Positions 26,992 to 35,498 of a DNA stretch of 64,000 bases are shown here, one piece after another (the first letter of the stretch is position 1; the number at the start of each line of letters is the position of its first letter). The DNA comes from Acidobacteriota bacterium (lineage in GTDB: Bacteria; Acidobacteriota; Terriglobia; Terriglobales; Acidobacteriaceae). The position numbers and the translations under genes were made by a program. The notes below the pieces were generated by a model. The model was not told where the DNA came from. It worked only from the letters and a program-made list of their open reading frames with translations, and searched no databases. The stretch spans positions 1-64,000 of the forward strand of contig JAFDVW010000009.1 of NCBI GenBank assembly GCA_018268755.1. The letters are read 5' to 3'.

Positions 26992-28152
26992 TTACCTTTG
27001 GCCCGAATTCTTTTCCACCGCCGCCAGAAGCTTGGCGAAAGCCTCGGCGAACAGCGCCACCCCATCCGCCGTCAATTTGTCGGTGACCTGGGCAATCGCG
27101 ATGCCCAGGTGCTGCAGGGTTGCCATGGTTTGCTCGGCGCCCGCGATGTCCTGAGTCAGGGTCTCGGCCACTTGCCCGTGGTCGCGAAATGCATCCAACG
27201 TCGCCGGGGGAATGGTGTTCACCGTGTCCCGGCCGATCAGGTCTTCCACATACATCACATCGCGATAGGCCGGATTTTTCGTACTGGTGCTGGCCCACAG
27301 GACACGCTGGGTTTGTGCGCCCCGGGCCGCCAAGCTCTGCCAACGCCCCGTGGCAAAAATGCGCAAATAGGATTGATACGCCAGTTTGCCATTGGCGATC
27401 GCGGTCTTGCCCAGGATGCTTGTGAGCTGCGCCTGTTCTTCCGCGCTGACGCCGGCCTTCAGGCGTTCCTGGGCAATGGCGTCCACTGCATTGTCGATGC
27501 GGCTGATGAAGAAGCTGGCCACACTGGCCATCCGGCTCACATCCCCGCCCTTGGCGGCAAAGTGCTCAAGGCCGGTAATGTAGGCTTCCGCGACTCTTTC
27601 ATAAACGTCGCGGGCGAAAAGCAGTGTCACGTTGATGTTGATGCCTTCGCTGATCAGCTGCTGAAACGCCGGAATCCCTTCCGCCGTGCCCGGGACCTTG
27701 ATCATGAGGTTTTCCCGGCCTACCGCTTTCCACAGCCGCCGCGCTTCCTCTAGGGTGCCCTGCGTGTCGCGCGCCAGATAGGGGGAAACTTCCAGGCTGA
27801 CGTAGCCGTCTCGTCTCTGTGAGCCGGTATAGACCGGACGCAGCAGGTCGGCGGCGTCCTGGATATCGCGGATGGCCAGGACCTCATAACGCCCCTTCGC
27901 ATCCAGGTCTTTGCGGGTTTCCAGCGACTGCAAAATCCCTGCGTAGTCTTTGCTTCCGGCAATGGCCTTCTCGAAGATGGCCGGGTTTGAAGTCATGCCG
28001 CGCAGACCGTCTTCCGCGATCAGGCGCTTGAGTTCCCCGCTGGTGATCAGGTCGCGGCGGATATAGTCCAGCCAGACCGACTGACCGAAGTTCAGCAGGC
28101 TTTGCAACGGGTTGGTAGTTTTTGCGTTCTCCAGTACTTCAATTGGCTGCAT
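26992..28152 (-). CDS. tal: Transaldolase
   Basis: 386 residues from the ATG at 28152 with GGGAG seven bases upstream. Motifs: LWLDY-like VWLDYIRRDLI, GMTSNPAIFEKAI, NLMIKVPGTAEGIPA with the Schiff-base lysine, and ISEGININVTLLF. The size matches the longer TalB-related subfamily found in actinobacteria, cyanobacteria and acidobacteria. It moves a dihydroxyacetone unit between pentose-phosphate sugars. It is 53 bases after tkt. A fusion to glucose-6-phosphate isomerase, known in some relatives, is not present. Confidence 0.95.
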   Translation of the reverse strand: MQPIEVLENAKTTNPLQSLLNFGQSVWLDYIRRDLITSGELKRLIAEDGLRGMTSNPAIFEKAIAGSKDYAGILQSLETRKDLDAKGRYEVLAIRDIQDAADLLRPVYTGSQRRDGYVSLEVSPYLARDTQGTLEEARRLWKAVGRENLMIKVPGTAEGIPAFQQLISEGININVTLLFARDVYERVAEAYITGLEHFAAKGGDVSRMASVASFFISRIDNAVDAIAQERLKAGVSAEEQAQLTSILGKTAIANGKLAYQSYLRIFATGRWQSLAARGAQTQRVLWASTSTKNPAYRDVMYVEDLIGRDTVNTIPPATLDAFRDHGQVAETLTQDIAGAEQTMATLQHLGIAIAQVTDKLTADGVALFAEAFAKLLAAVEKNSGQR

Positions 28153-28205
28153 CACACTTCTCCCACTGGGGGCGTTGCCGGGCAACTCCTCCGGTTAAAT
28201 TCTCC

Positions 28206-30287
28206 CTACCTCGCCCGTTTGATGGCCTCTTTCGCGGCCGCCACTACCCCTTCGGTGGTAAAGCCGAACTTCTTCAACAAATCCTTCAACGGCGCGGAAG
28301 CCCCGAAGCGCCGCATCCCCACATTGACTCCCTGCAAACCGGTGTAGCGCGCCCATCCGAAGATCGAAGCCATCTCCACGGACACCCGCGCCGGCACATC
28401 GGGGGGCAGGACCTGCTTTTTGTATTCTTCACTCTGCTGTTCGAACAGTTCAAAGGAAGGCATGCTGACCACGCGGGCTTTGATCCCCTCCGCCTGCAGC
28501 TGTTCATAGGCGTTCACGCACAGGGAGACTTCGCTGCCGGTGCCGATCAGGATGACGTCAGGAATTCCGCCCGGCGCGTCCGCCAGAACATAGCCGCCTT
28601 TGGCGAGACCCGCAGCCGGGGCATACTTGGAGCGATCCAGCGTGGGCAGGGCCTGGCGGGTGAGCACCAGGGCGGCCGGCTCATGTTGCAACTGCATCAC
28701 GACCTTCCAGGCCTCCACGACTTCATTGGCGTCTCCCGGACGCAGCACCAGAATTCCGGGCATGGCGCGCAGGGCGGCCAGCTGTTCAATCGGCTCATGG
28801 GTGGGCCCATCTTCCCCTACCCCGATCGAATCATGAGTGAAAACGTAGATGGCGGGAATCTCCATGATGCCGGCCAGACGGATTGCACCCTTCATGTAGT
28901 CGCTGAAGTTGAAGAAGGTCGCGCCATAGGGGCGGACTTTGGAGAGCGCCAGCCCGCTGACCGCTGCGCCCATGGCATGCTCGCGCACGCCGAAGTGCAG
29001 GTTGCGCCCGGCATAAGAACCGGCTTGAAAATCCCCCGCGCCTTCAAATTTCAAGGTGGTCTTGTTGGAGGTGGCCAGGTCCGCCGAGCCTCCCAACAAC
29101 CAGGGCACGCTCTGCGCCAGTGCGTTCAGGACTTTTCCCGAACTGTCGCGCGTGGCCACGCCCTTGGCATCGGCCGGGAACACCGGCAGGTTTTTGTCCC
29201 AACCTTGCGGGAGCTTGCGCTCCTGCATGAGCGCCCACTCCGCCGCCAGCTCGGGATATTTCTTCTTATATTCCCCGAACAACGCGTCCCACTTCTCACG
29301 CAGGTCCTTGCCACGTTTCCCGATGCCCTCGCGGAAATTCTGCCGTACTTCTTCGGGGACCAGGAATTTGGCGTCTTCCGGCCAGCCATAGGCCTTCTTG
29401 GTCAGCTTTACTTCTTCTTCGCCCAGCGGCTCACCGTGCGCGGCGTTGGAATCGTGCTTGTGCGGGGAGCCGTAACCAATGTGGCTGTGCACTACGATGA
29501 AGGTCGGACGGTCCTTAGTGGCGAGAAAGCCCTGATACGCCTTCTTCAAGGCGTCCAGATCATTCGCATCCGTCACTTCCAGGACGTTCCAGCCATAGGC
29601 GCGGAAACGCTCGCCCACATCTTCACTGAACGATGCGGATGCCGGGCCGTCGAGTGTGATTTTGTTGTGGTCGTAAATCCAGCAGAGGTTGGAGAGCTTC
29701 AGGTGCCCGGCTAGCGAGGCGGCCTCGCTGGCGATGCCTTCCATCATGTCGCCGTCACTACAGATCACCCAGGTGTTGTAGTTGAAGAGTTCAAAGCCAG
29801 GCCGGTTGAAGTGTTCGGCCAACCACTTGGAGGCGATGGCGATGCCCACGCTGGTGCTGACGCCCTGTCCCAGCGGGCCGGTTGTGGTTTCCACGCCCGC
29901 CGTCCAGCGATATTCGGGATGGCCGGGGGTCCGGCTGTCGAGTTGGCGGAAGCGCTTGATTTCGTCCAGGGAGACAGCCCACTCGCCCAGCTTTTCGCCC
30001 TCCGGGTTCACCCCGCGTACTTCGGCGAGGTGCAGCAAGCTGTAAAGCAACATGGAGGCGTGGCCGGCGGAGAGCACAAAGCGGTCGCGGTTGGGCCAAA
30101 TGGGGTCGGCCGGATCAAAACGCAGGAACTGCTGCCACAGGCAGTAGGCCACGGCCGCCAGTCCCATGGGTGCGCCCGGATGGCCGGAATTGGCTTGCTG
30201 GACCCCGTCAATGGACAGAGTGCGGATGGTTGTCACGCTCAGGGCGTCGATTTGCTGGGCGGTCAGGGTTTGTTCGCTCGCCACCAT
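28206..30287 (-). CDS. tkt: Transketolase
   Basis: 693 residues from the ATG at 30287 with GGAGAG eight bases upstream. Thiamine-diphosphate motifs: SGHPGAPMGLA, then SDGDMMEGIASEAASLAG with DHNKIT closing the GDG-N motif. The pyrimidine domain has EHAMGAAVSGLAL and HDSIGVGEDGPTHEP. The length is standard. As first gene of the cluster it probably sits behind the main promoter. No convincing -35/-10 pair was found in the 275 bases upstream. Confidence 0.97.
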   Translation of the reverse strand: MVASEQTLTAQQIDALSVTTIRTLSIDGVQQANSGHPGAPMGLAAVAYCLWQQFLRFDPADPIWPNRDRFVLSAGHASMLLYSLLHLAEVRGVNPEGEKLGEWAVSLDEIKRFRQLDSRTPGHPEYRWTAGVETTTGPLGQGVSTSVGIAIASKWLAEHFNRPGFELFNYNTWVICSDGDMMEGIASEAASLAGHLKLSNLCWIYDHNKITLDGPASASFSEDVGERFRAYGWNVLEVTDANDLDALKKAYQGFLATKDRPTFIVVHSHIGYGSPHKHDSNAAHGEPLGEEEVKLTKKAYGWPEDAKFLVPEEVRQNFREGIGKRGKDLREKWDALFGEYKKKYPELAAEWALMQERKLPQGWDKNLPVFPADAKGVATRDSSGKVLNALAQSVPWLLGGSADLATSNKTTLKFEGAGDFQAGSYAGRNLHFGVREHAMGAAVSGLALSKVRPYGATFFNFSDYMKGAIRLAGIMEIPAIYVFTHDSIGVGEDGPTHEPIEQLAALRAMPGILVLRPGDANEVVEAWKVVMQLQHEPAALVLTRQALPTLDRSKYAPAAGLAKGGYVLADAPGGIPDVILIGTGSEVSLCVNAYEQLQAEGIKARVVSMPSFELFEQQSEEYKKQVLPPDVPARVSVEMASIFGWARYTGLQGVNVGMRRFGASAPLKDLLKKFGFTTEGVVAAAKEAIKRAR

Positions 30288-30562
30288 GAAAAATCTCTCC
30301 TTACGGCGAAACCAGGCCTCGGCTGGGAAACCGGGAAGCAGGGCTGTCTGTGATCTGGGTGATAGGAATGGATCTCCCACCACGTGCAGTGTATCAAGAG
30401 TCGCGCCCGGCGCGGAACAACCTGCGTTTCTTACAATTTGGATGTGAGGACAAGAGCAACGATTCATTCATCCTGAAAAAAGAGGTGCTTTCAAGATGAA
30501 GCGAAAGGGTGAGGAATGAAAGAGGTGTTTTTTTCTACCACTTTTCGGGTATAGCGGACCGG

Positions 30563-31261
30563 CTAACGCTTCATTTGCGCCAGATATCCATTTTCCTGAT
30601 GATAGCCTTTGGTCTGGCCTTCGACAAACTTCAAGAACTGCTTTAAAGTCTCGCGCTCTCCGGCTTCCAGGTGATCAAACCGCACGCGCACTCCAAAGCA
30701 GGGATTGCTGCTGGTGATGACTCCGTTGAGGATCAGCCCCTTAACCCAAAGCTTTCCGCTCGCCACCCACAAACCGATTTCCACATGCGATCCGGTAGAG
30801 ACCGGGCTGGCGGTTTCGACAAAACATCCCCCCAAACTGGTATTGGAAAGATTGCCCCACACCGGCGCCCCGGCCCCGTCCACGCGCAACTCGACCGCGA
30901 CAAAACACTTGATGCGCGGATAGCGGCGGCGGTCTTGTCCCCAGGAAGGGGTAAAAATATCGGGTTCGAACGGCGGGGTGGCAGCCGCGGCCACCGGTTG
31001 TGGCCGCTCGGGCTCGGTCGTGGAAACCTGCGCCGCTTCCGAGGCAGACGGGCTGAGCACCGAAGCCTTCCCTTCTTCCTTCTTCTGTCCAGCCACGCTC
31101 CGCTTGATCTCCCGCATGGCATCCAGCAGCGCCTGATCGCGGGTCTCCGCCGGCGCTTCCCGATAAGTCTTCAGCAGATGCCCCAGATGGGCCACCAGGT
31201 CCGGATCGTTCAATAGCTGGGTCCAGTCCGCTCCCGCGGCAGCATTCTTAACATCGCTCAT
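30563..31261 (-). CDS. PilZ-domain protein, putative cyclic di-GMP receptor
   Basis: About 232 residues. The N-terminal 110 are helical and then Pro/Ala-rich linker. The C-terminal half is a PilZ barrel with DRRRYPRIKC, matching RxxxR, and NTSLGGCFVET, matching [D/N]xSxxG. Both are needed to clamp cyclic di-GMP and both are intact. The ATG at 31261 was chosen on N-terminal plausibility. There is no strong ribosome site, and a frame to 31303 stays open. The effector target is unknown. Confidence 0.88.
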   Translation of the reverse strand: MSDVKNAAAGADWTQLLNDPDLVAHLGHLLKTYREAPAETRDQALLDAMREIKRSVAGQKKEEGKASVLSPSASEAAQVSTTEPERPQPVAAAATPPFEPDIFTPSWGQDRRRYPRIKCFVAVELRVDGAGAPVWGNLSNTSLGGCFVETASPVSTGSHVEIGLWVASGKLWVKGLILNGVITSSNPCFGVRVRFDHLEAGERETLKQFLKFVEGQTKGYHQENGYLAQMKR

Positions 31262-31410
31262 AGAAGAAGTTACGCCCCCAGGCGCACCCGTACGCGTCCG
31301 CACTCAGATTGAGGCCAGGGGGACGCCGGCGACAAGATGACTATGGTGACTGCCTTCGGTAACTACCAGCCAGATACCCCTCGGCCATTCTGACGGCGAA
31401 AGGAGCGCCT

Positions 31411-31433
31411 GGACTGCCCCGCGAGGGCAGTCC
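31411..31433 (-). other. Stem-loop downstream of the His-tract protein gene
   Basis: A perfect 9-base stem GGACTGCCC/GGGCAGTCC with a 5-base loop, about 24 bases past the stop of the minus-strand gene. There is no T-run on either side, so it is a possible 3-prime end structure. Confidence 0.45.
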
Positions 31434-31456
31434 GTGAGGCGAAGGCGGAACGAGTA

Positions 31457-32221
31457 TTAAGCCTGTAAGTTGATGACAACACCGGGTTGTTGAGCTTGTC
31501 CATTGCCCGCCCCGAAGTTCAGCACAATCTGTTCGCCATTGCTGCCGTTCACATTCAGGGTAATTTGGTCGCCGTTGCCGGCGCCGTTCACATTCAATGT
31601 GCTGTTTCCGCTGCCATTCACGTTGAACGTCACCTGGTCCACCACCCCGTTATCGGCGCTATTACCAATGTTGAGGGTGACTTGTCCGGCGGCCGCGCTG
31701 TTCGATCCCCCAACATTGACCGTCACCGATTCTGTGGGAGTGGCCGCTGGTGCGGTTGGGGCTAGGTCCGTAGTACCGCTGTCCGTAGCAGGAGTCGTCG
31801 TCGAAGGATTCAAGGCCGGAGCGCTGCCCAGATTGATAGTGATATCCGGCCCGGGTTGCGAGGCTGGAGGTGTGGCCGAATTGCCGCCGCGATGGTGATG
31901 ATGATGATGGGCCTGGACCACGGTTTGCACATCCTGCTGGAAAGTGGCAAAGGCCTGTTGCGCGCCGGAAATGTCCCCCGCTTGCAAGGCTTGTCCCACC
32001 GCAGCAAAGTCTTGCGCAAGCTGTGAATTCCGGAATGGGCTGGTTCCGTTCTGAGTCAGTGAGTTGTAGGCTTGCTGGGCGGTGGTTAAGTCCCCCGACT
32101 GCAGCGCCTGGTAGAGCTGCTGCAATCCGCTGCGGAACGACTGCCGTTGTGAATATGCGGAAGCCCCGACTTGGAGCAATGAATTCACTGCACTGGTGGA
32201 AGAAATTCCTGCGACCGACAT
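31457..32221 (-). CDS. Repeat protein with natural hexahistidine tract, function unknown
   Basis: 254 residues from an ATG with GGGAGGA six bases upstream. Two helical repeats lie at residues 33-57 and 72-96 (LYQALQSGDLTTAQQAYNSL and GQALQAGDISGAQQAFATF). A run of six histidines occupies 105-110. After a Pro/Thr-rich linker the last 90 residues are a chain of short beta repeats of the form [VI]TxNVxG (QVTLNIG, QVTFNVNG, STLNVNG, QITLNVNG, QIVLNFG). There is no signal peptide or cysteine. The family is not recognised. The histidines may bind metal. Confidence 0.85.
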   Translation of the reverse strand: MSVAGISSTSAVNSLLQVGASAYSQRQSFRSGLQQLYQALQSGDLTTAQQAYNSLTQNGTSPFRNSQLAQDFAAVGQALQAGDISGAQQAFATFQQDVQTVVQAHHHHHHRGGNSATPPASQPGPDITINLGSAPALNPSTTTPATDSGTTDLAPTAPAATPTESVTVNVGGSNSAAAGQVTLNIGNSADNGVVDQVTFNVNGSGNSTLNVNGAGNGDQITLNVNGSNGEQIVLNFGAGNGQAQQPGVVINLQA

Positions 32222-32396
32222 TTTGTCCTCCCGTGGAAGTTGCCTCGCACCCTCAGGGCTTGGCGATTACTGCTCTCATCGGCGACCCTCCTCTCTTCTT
32301 TAGGAAAAACCTCGCAAATCGGAATGCCAAGCGGAGAAAATGAACAAAGGTTAATCCGGCTTTCCTTTACAATCGCAGGGTTCCTGCGCATCCTCC

Positions 32397-33530
32397 ATGA
32401 AGCGGACCATTGCGGTGATCACCAGCTCGCGCTCCGATTACGCGCACCTGCGCTGGCTGTTGCATGATTTGCAACGGCATCCCGCCATAAAACTCAAAGT
32501 CATTTCGTTGGGGCCGCATCTTTCCCCAGAGTTCGGCCACACCGGGCGGGAAATTGCCGCAAAAGACAAGATCACCACCCTGGAGTGCCTGCTGAGCTCT
32601 GATAGCGACGTCGGCATGGCCAAGACGCTGGGCTTGGCCACCCTGGGACTGGCCGACCTTCTGGGCCGCATGCGCCCGGACATTCTGGTGTTGATCGCCG
32701 ACCGCTATGAGATGTTAGCGCCCGCTTCCGTGGCCCTGACCCTGCGTATTCCCATGGCGCATATCGAAGGCGGCGAGATCACCTCGGGCGCCATCGACGA
32801 CGCCGTGCGCAATGCCCTGACCAAGATGAGCCATCTGCACTTCGCCTGCACCCGGGCGGCGCAAAAGCGCATTCTCGCCCTGGGAGAAGAGCCCTGGCGG
32901 GTCAGCTTCAGCGGCAGCCTGTCGCTCGACCATTTGCGGCGGGCCAAATTGCTCAGCCGGACACAAGTCGAAAAGAAGTTGCGCCTGTCGCTCAAACAGA
33001 AGACCATTCTGGCGCTCTATCATCCGGTCACGCTCAAGCAAGACACCGTGGCCGAAGCGGAAGAAATGTTTGCCGCCTTGGCGCGGCGCAAAGAACAGAT
33101 CCTCTTCGTCTATCCCAACGCCGATGCGGGCAGCCGCAAACTTGTGGGCAAAATGGAAAAGTTCGTCGCCACCCGTGGCAATGCGCGGCTGTTCGTGAAT
33201 CTGGACCATCCTACTTATCTGAGCCTGCTGCGCCAGGTCGACCTGCTGCTGGGCAATTCCAGCAGCGGCATGATCGAATCCACTTCCCTGGGTGTGCCCA
33301 CGCTCAATATCGGCCTGCGCCAACAAGGACGCGAGCATGCCGCCAATGTGCTGAATATCGCCGCCGAACGGACAGAGATCCTTCGCGCCCTGGAGCAGGC
33401 CTTGCATCCAAAATTTCGCCGCACCATCCAGGGCTTGAAGAACCCCTATGGGGACGGACAGGCGGCAAGGATAATTGCGCGGACCCTGGCCACCACTCCG
33501 CTGGGAGAGAAGTTATTGTTCAAGCACTAG
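32397..33530 (+). CDS. UDP-GlcNAc 2-epimerase (hydrolysing), NeuC/LegG-like
   Basis: 377 residues. ITSSRSDYAHLRWLL at the N-terminus, ADRYEMLAPASVAL, HIEGGEITSGAIDDAVRNALTKMSHLHF and GNSSSGMIESTSLGVPTLNIG follow the NeuC/WecB fold, with the catalytic acids and the UDP-binding SSSGM loop. Such enzymes open UDP-GlcNAc derivatives on the way to nonulosonic acids. The next gene is a sugar aminotransferase 38 bases on, which suggests a sugar-nucleotide pathway, but no NeuB/NeuA partner is in the window. The start lacks a ribosome site. Confidence 0.87.
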   Translation: MKRTIAVITSSRSDYAHLRWLLHDLQRHPAIKLKVISLGPHLSPEFGHTGREIAAKDKITTLECLLSSDSDVGMAKTLGLATLGLADLLGRMRPDILVLIADRYEMLAPASVALTLRIPMAHIEGGEITSGAIDDAVRNALTKMSHLHFACTRAAQKRILALGEEPWRVSFSGSLSLDHLRRAKLLSRTQVEKKLRLSLKQKTILALYHPVTLKQDTVAEAEEMFAALARRKEQILFVYPNADAGSRKLVGKMEKFVATRGNARLFVNLDHPTYLSLLRQVDLLLGNSSSGMIESTSLGVPTLNIGLRQQGREHAANVLNIAAERTEILRALEQALHPKFRRTIQGLKNPYGDGQAARIIARTLATTPLGEKLLFKH

Positions 33531-33568
33531 ACCTTGAACTCGCCGCCCCCAACTGGCGGTGTCCCCTG

Positions 33569-34699
33569 ATGCGCATTCCCCTGGCCCAACCCGAAATCAC
33601 TGATGCCGACCGCGAAGCCGTGCTCCGCGTCCTGCGTACTCCCCATCTGAGCTTCGGCCCGATGCTGCCGGAATTCGAAAATGCCACCGCCGCTTACATT
33701 GGCCAAAGCTTTGGCGTCGCGGTGAATTCCGGAACTTCGGCCTTGCAGCTGGCCTTCCGCCTGCTTGATCTTCCCCCAGGCAGCGAGGTCATTCTGCCGT
33801 CTTTCGCCTTCGTGGCCCCCTTGAACGTGATCTTGCAGGAAAAGCTGCGGCCGGTGTTTGTCGATATCGACACCGCGACTTTGAACATCACGCCGGAAGC
33901 CGTGGCTGCGGCCATTACCCCCAAGACCCGGGCAATCGTCGCGATTCACACCTTCGGCCGGCCCCTGGCCATGGACCGGCTGCGCGCGCTGGCCGATCAG
34001 CACCAGTTCGCCCTGCTTGAAGACGCTTGCGAAGCTCTGGGCGCAGAGATTGCCGAAAGAAAAGCCGGCAGCTGGGGCGATCTGAGTGTGCTGGCCTTTT
34101 ATCCCAATAAACAAATCACCACCGGCGAAGGCGGCATGCTGCTCACCTCAAACCCCGATTGGGCGGAACGGGCGCGGCGCCTGCGTAATCAGGGCCGCGA
34201 TCCCGCGCTCGATTGGTGCCAGCAGGCCGAAGCCGGCTTCAGCTACAGGCTCTCCGAGATGAATTGCGCGCTCGGGCTGGCGCAGCTGCGGCGCATCGAA
34301 GCAATCGTGCAGCGCAGGCAAGCGGTCGCGGAGGTCTACGACCGCAAGCTGGCCGGAATCCCAGAAATCCTGCGCCCGGCCCTGGGTGTGCCCCGCGGCC
34401 GCATCAGCTGGTTCTGCTATGTGGTGCAACTGGCCCATCCCTTGGGGCAAGCGGAGCGCGATAGCCTGTGCGCCCGTCTCCTCGCGCAAGGCATCGCCGC
34501 CGGTCGTTACTTTGCGCCTTTGCATCGCCAGCCGCTCCTGGCGGGAGAGAAACATCTGCCAATAGAACTGCCGGTCACGGAACAGGTAGCGGCCCGTGTC
34601 CTTGCCCTCCCGTTCTTTTCCCAACTCACGGAAACCCAGATTCAGGAAGTCACGGACGCCTTGTCGGAAGCGCTCGCCGACCTGCGTCGGAAAACGTAA
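33569..34699 (+). CDS. DegT/DnrJ/EryC1 PLP sugar aminotransferase
   Basis: 376 residues. IPLAQPEITDADREAVLRVL opens the protein. VNSGTSALQLAFRLL is the phosphate loop, LLEDACEALGAE holds the PLP aspartate, and FYPNKQITTGEGGM carries the Schiff-base lysine. Family members aminate keto-sugars bound to UDP, TDP or GDP, for example in bacillosamine, perosamine or legionaminic acid routes. It probably works with the NeuC-like enzyme upstream. Its last 58 bases overlap the methyltransferase gene on the other strand. Confidence 0.92.
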   Translation: MRIPLAQPEITDADREAVLRVLRTPHLSFGPMLPEFENATAAYIGQSFGVAVNSGTSALQLAFRLLDLPPGSEVILPSFAFVAPLNVILQEKLRPVFVDIDTATLNITPEAVAAAITPKTRAIVAIHTFGRPLAMDRLRALADQHQFALLEDACEALGAEIAERKAGSWGDLSVLAFYPNKQITTGEGGMLLTSNPDWAERARRLRNQGRDPALDWCQQAEAGFSYRLSEMNCALGLAQLRRIEAIVQRRQAVAEVYDRKLAGIPEILRPALGVPRGRISWFCYVVQLAHPLGQAERDSLCARLLAQGIAAGRYFAPLHRQPLLAGEKHLPIELPVTEQVAARVLALPFFSQLTETQIQEVTDALSEALADLRRKT

Positions 34700-35415
34700 A
34701 GCAGGTTCCCTTCCCAGCCCCATCGCCGGGTTTGCCCGCTGGCATAATCCACCACAATCCTCGCCTGCAGTGCGAGGCCCGCACTCTGCATCAGAGGCAA
34801 CACTTCGGCATGCCGGAAAAAATGCCCATAGGTGCGATATTGCGCTTCCTTGTATTCCCACGTGACCGTGACATCGCCGTTCTGCTCGCCAGGATGGATC
34901 CGATCGTAGAAAAAGCGCGCGAGGGTGGCCGCGGCCCCGTAGGCCCGCAGGTTATAACGATGATTCACATCCAGAAACAAAAGACCGGAGGGAGAAAGCA
35001 TGCGGGCCAGCTGTTGCACGACTTCCGCGCGCGCCGCCGCGGGACGAACATGTCCCAACACATTCCACAGGCAGGTGATGACATCGAACTGGCGGCCGGT
35101 CACTTCCACAGCTTGCGCAGACAGTTCCTCCGCGCGAATTCTCCACACTTCAGCTCCTGCCACGCTGCGGCTCATGGCGAAGCTGGGCTCCAACAGCACT
35201 ATCTGGCGGACACCTGTTTTGGCGGCGATGCGCAGGGTGCGCTTGCCGTCCCCGGCGCCTATATCGAGAAGCGATTGGCTGCCGGCGGGAATTCGCGCCA
35301 CCACCTGCGCGTCAATACTTTCCAGGTATCTCCTTCGGCGTTCGGCCAGACGAGGAAAGAATGGCGCGATCTGCTCGTAAGCAGCCACCGGATCGAGGAT
35401 CTCTGAAGGCCCCAT
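34642..35415 (-). CDS. SAM-dependent methyltransferase
   Basis: 257 residues from an ATG with GGAG eight bases upstream. LLDIGAGDGKRTLRI is motif I, VLLEPSFAMS motif II, and FDVITCLWNVLGHV motif IV, with a class I Rossmann fold. The tail (GNLLYVFRRR) ends the fold. The substrate is unknown. The gene is tail to tail with the DegT aminotransferase, with 58 shared bases, so the two 3-prime ends constrain each other. Confidence 0.88.
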   Translation of the reverse strand: MGPSEILDPVAAYEQIAPFFPRLAERRRRYLESIDAQVVARIPAGSQSLLDIGAGDGKRTLRIAAKTGVRQIVLLEPSFAMSRSVAGAEVWRIRAEELSAQAVEVTGRQFDVITCLWNVLGHVRPAAARAEVVQQLARMLSPSGLLFLDVNHRYNLRAYGAAATLARFFYDRIHPGEQNGDVTVTWEYKEAQYRTYGHFFRHAEVLPLMQSAGLALQARIVVDYASGQTRRWGWEGNLLYVFRRRSASASDKASVTS

Positions 35416-35498
35416 GCCAGCTCCGGCTTCCTTGATCTCTCAGCCCCGGTGCAGGCCAACCCTCGAAGCAGCCCACAAAAGCGCCACCGGACCTGCGC

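Noticed and set aside
28122..29714. A 530-residue plus-strand open frame opposite transketolase
   Set aside because: Shadow of a full-length enzyme. No start signal or motifs.
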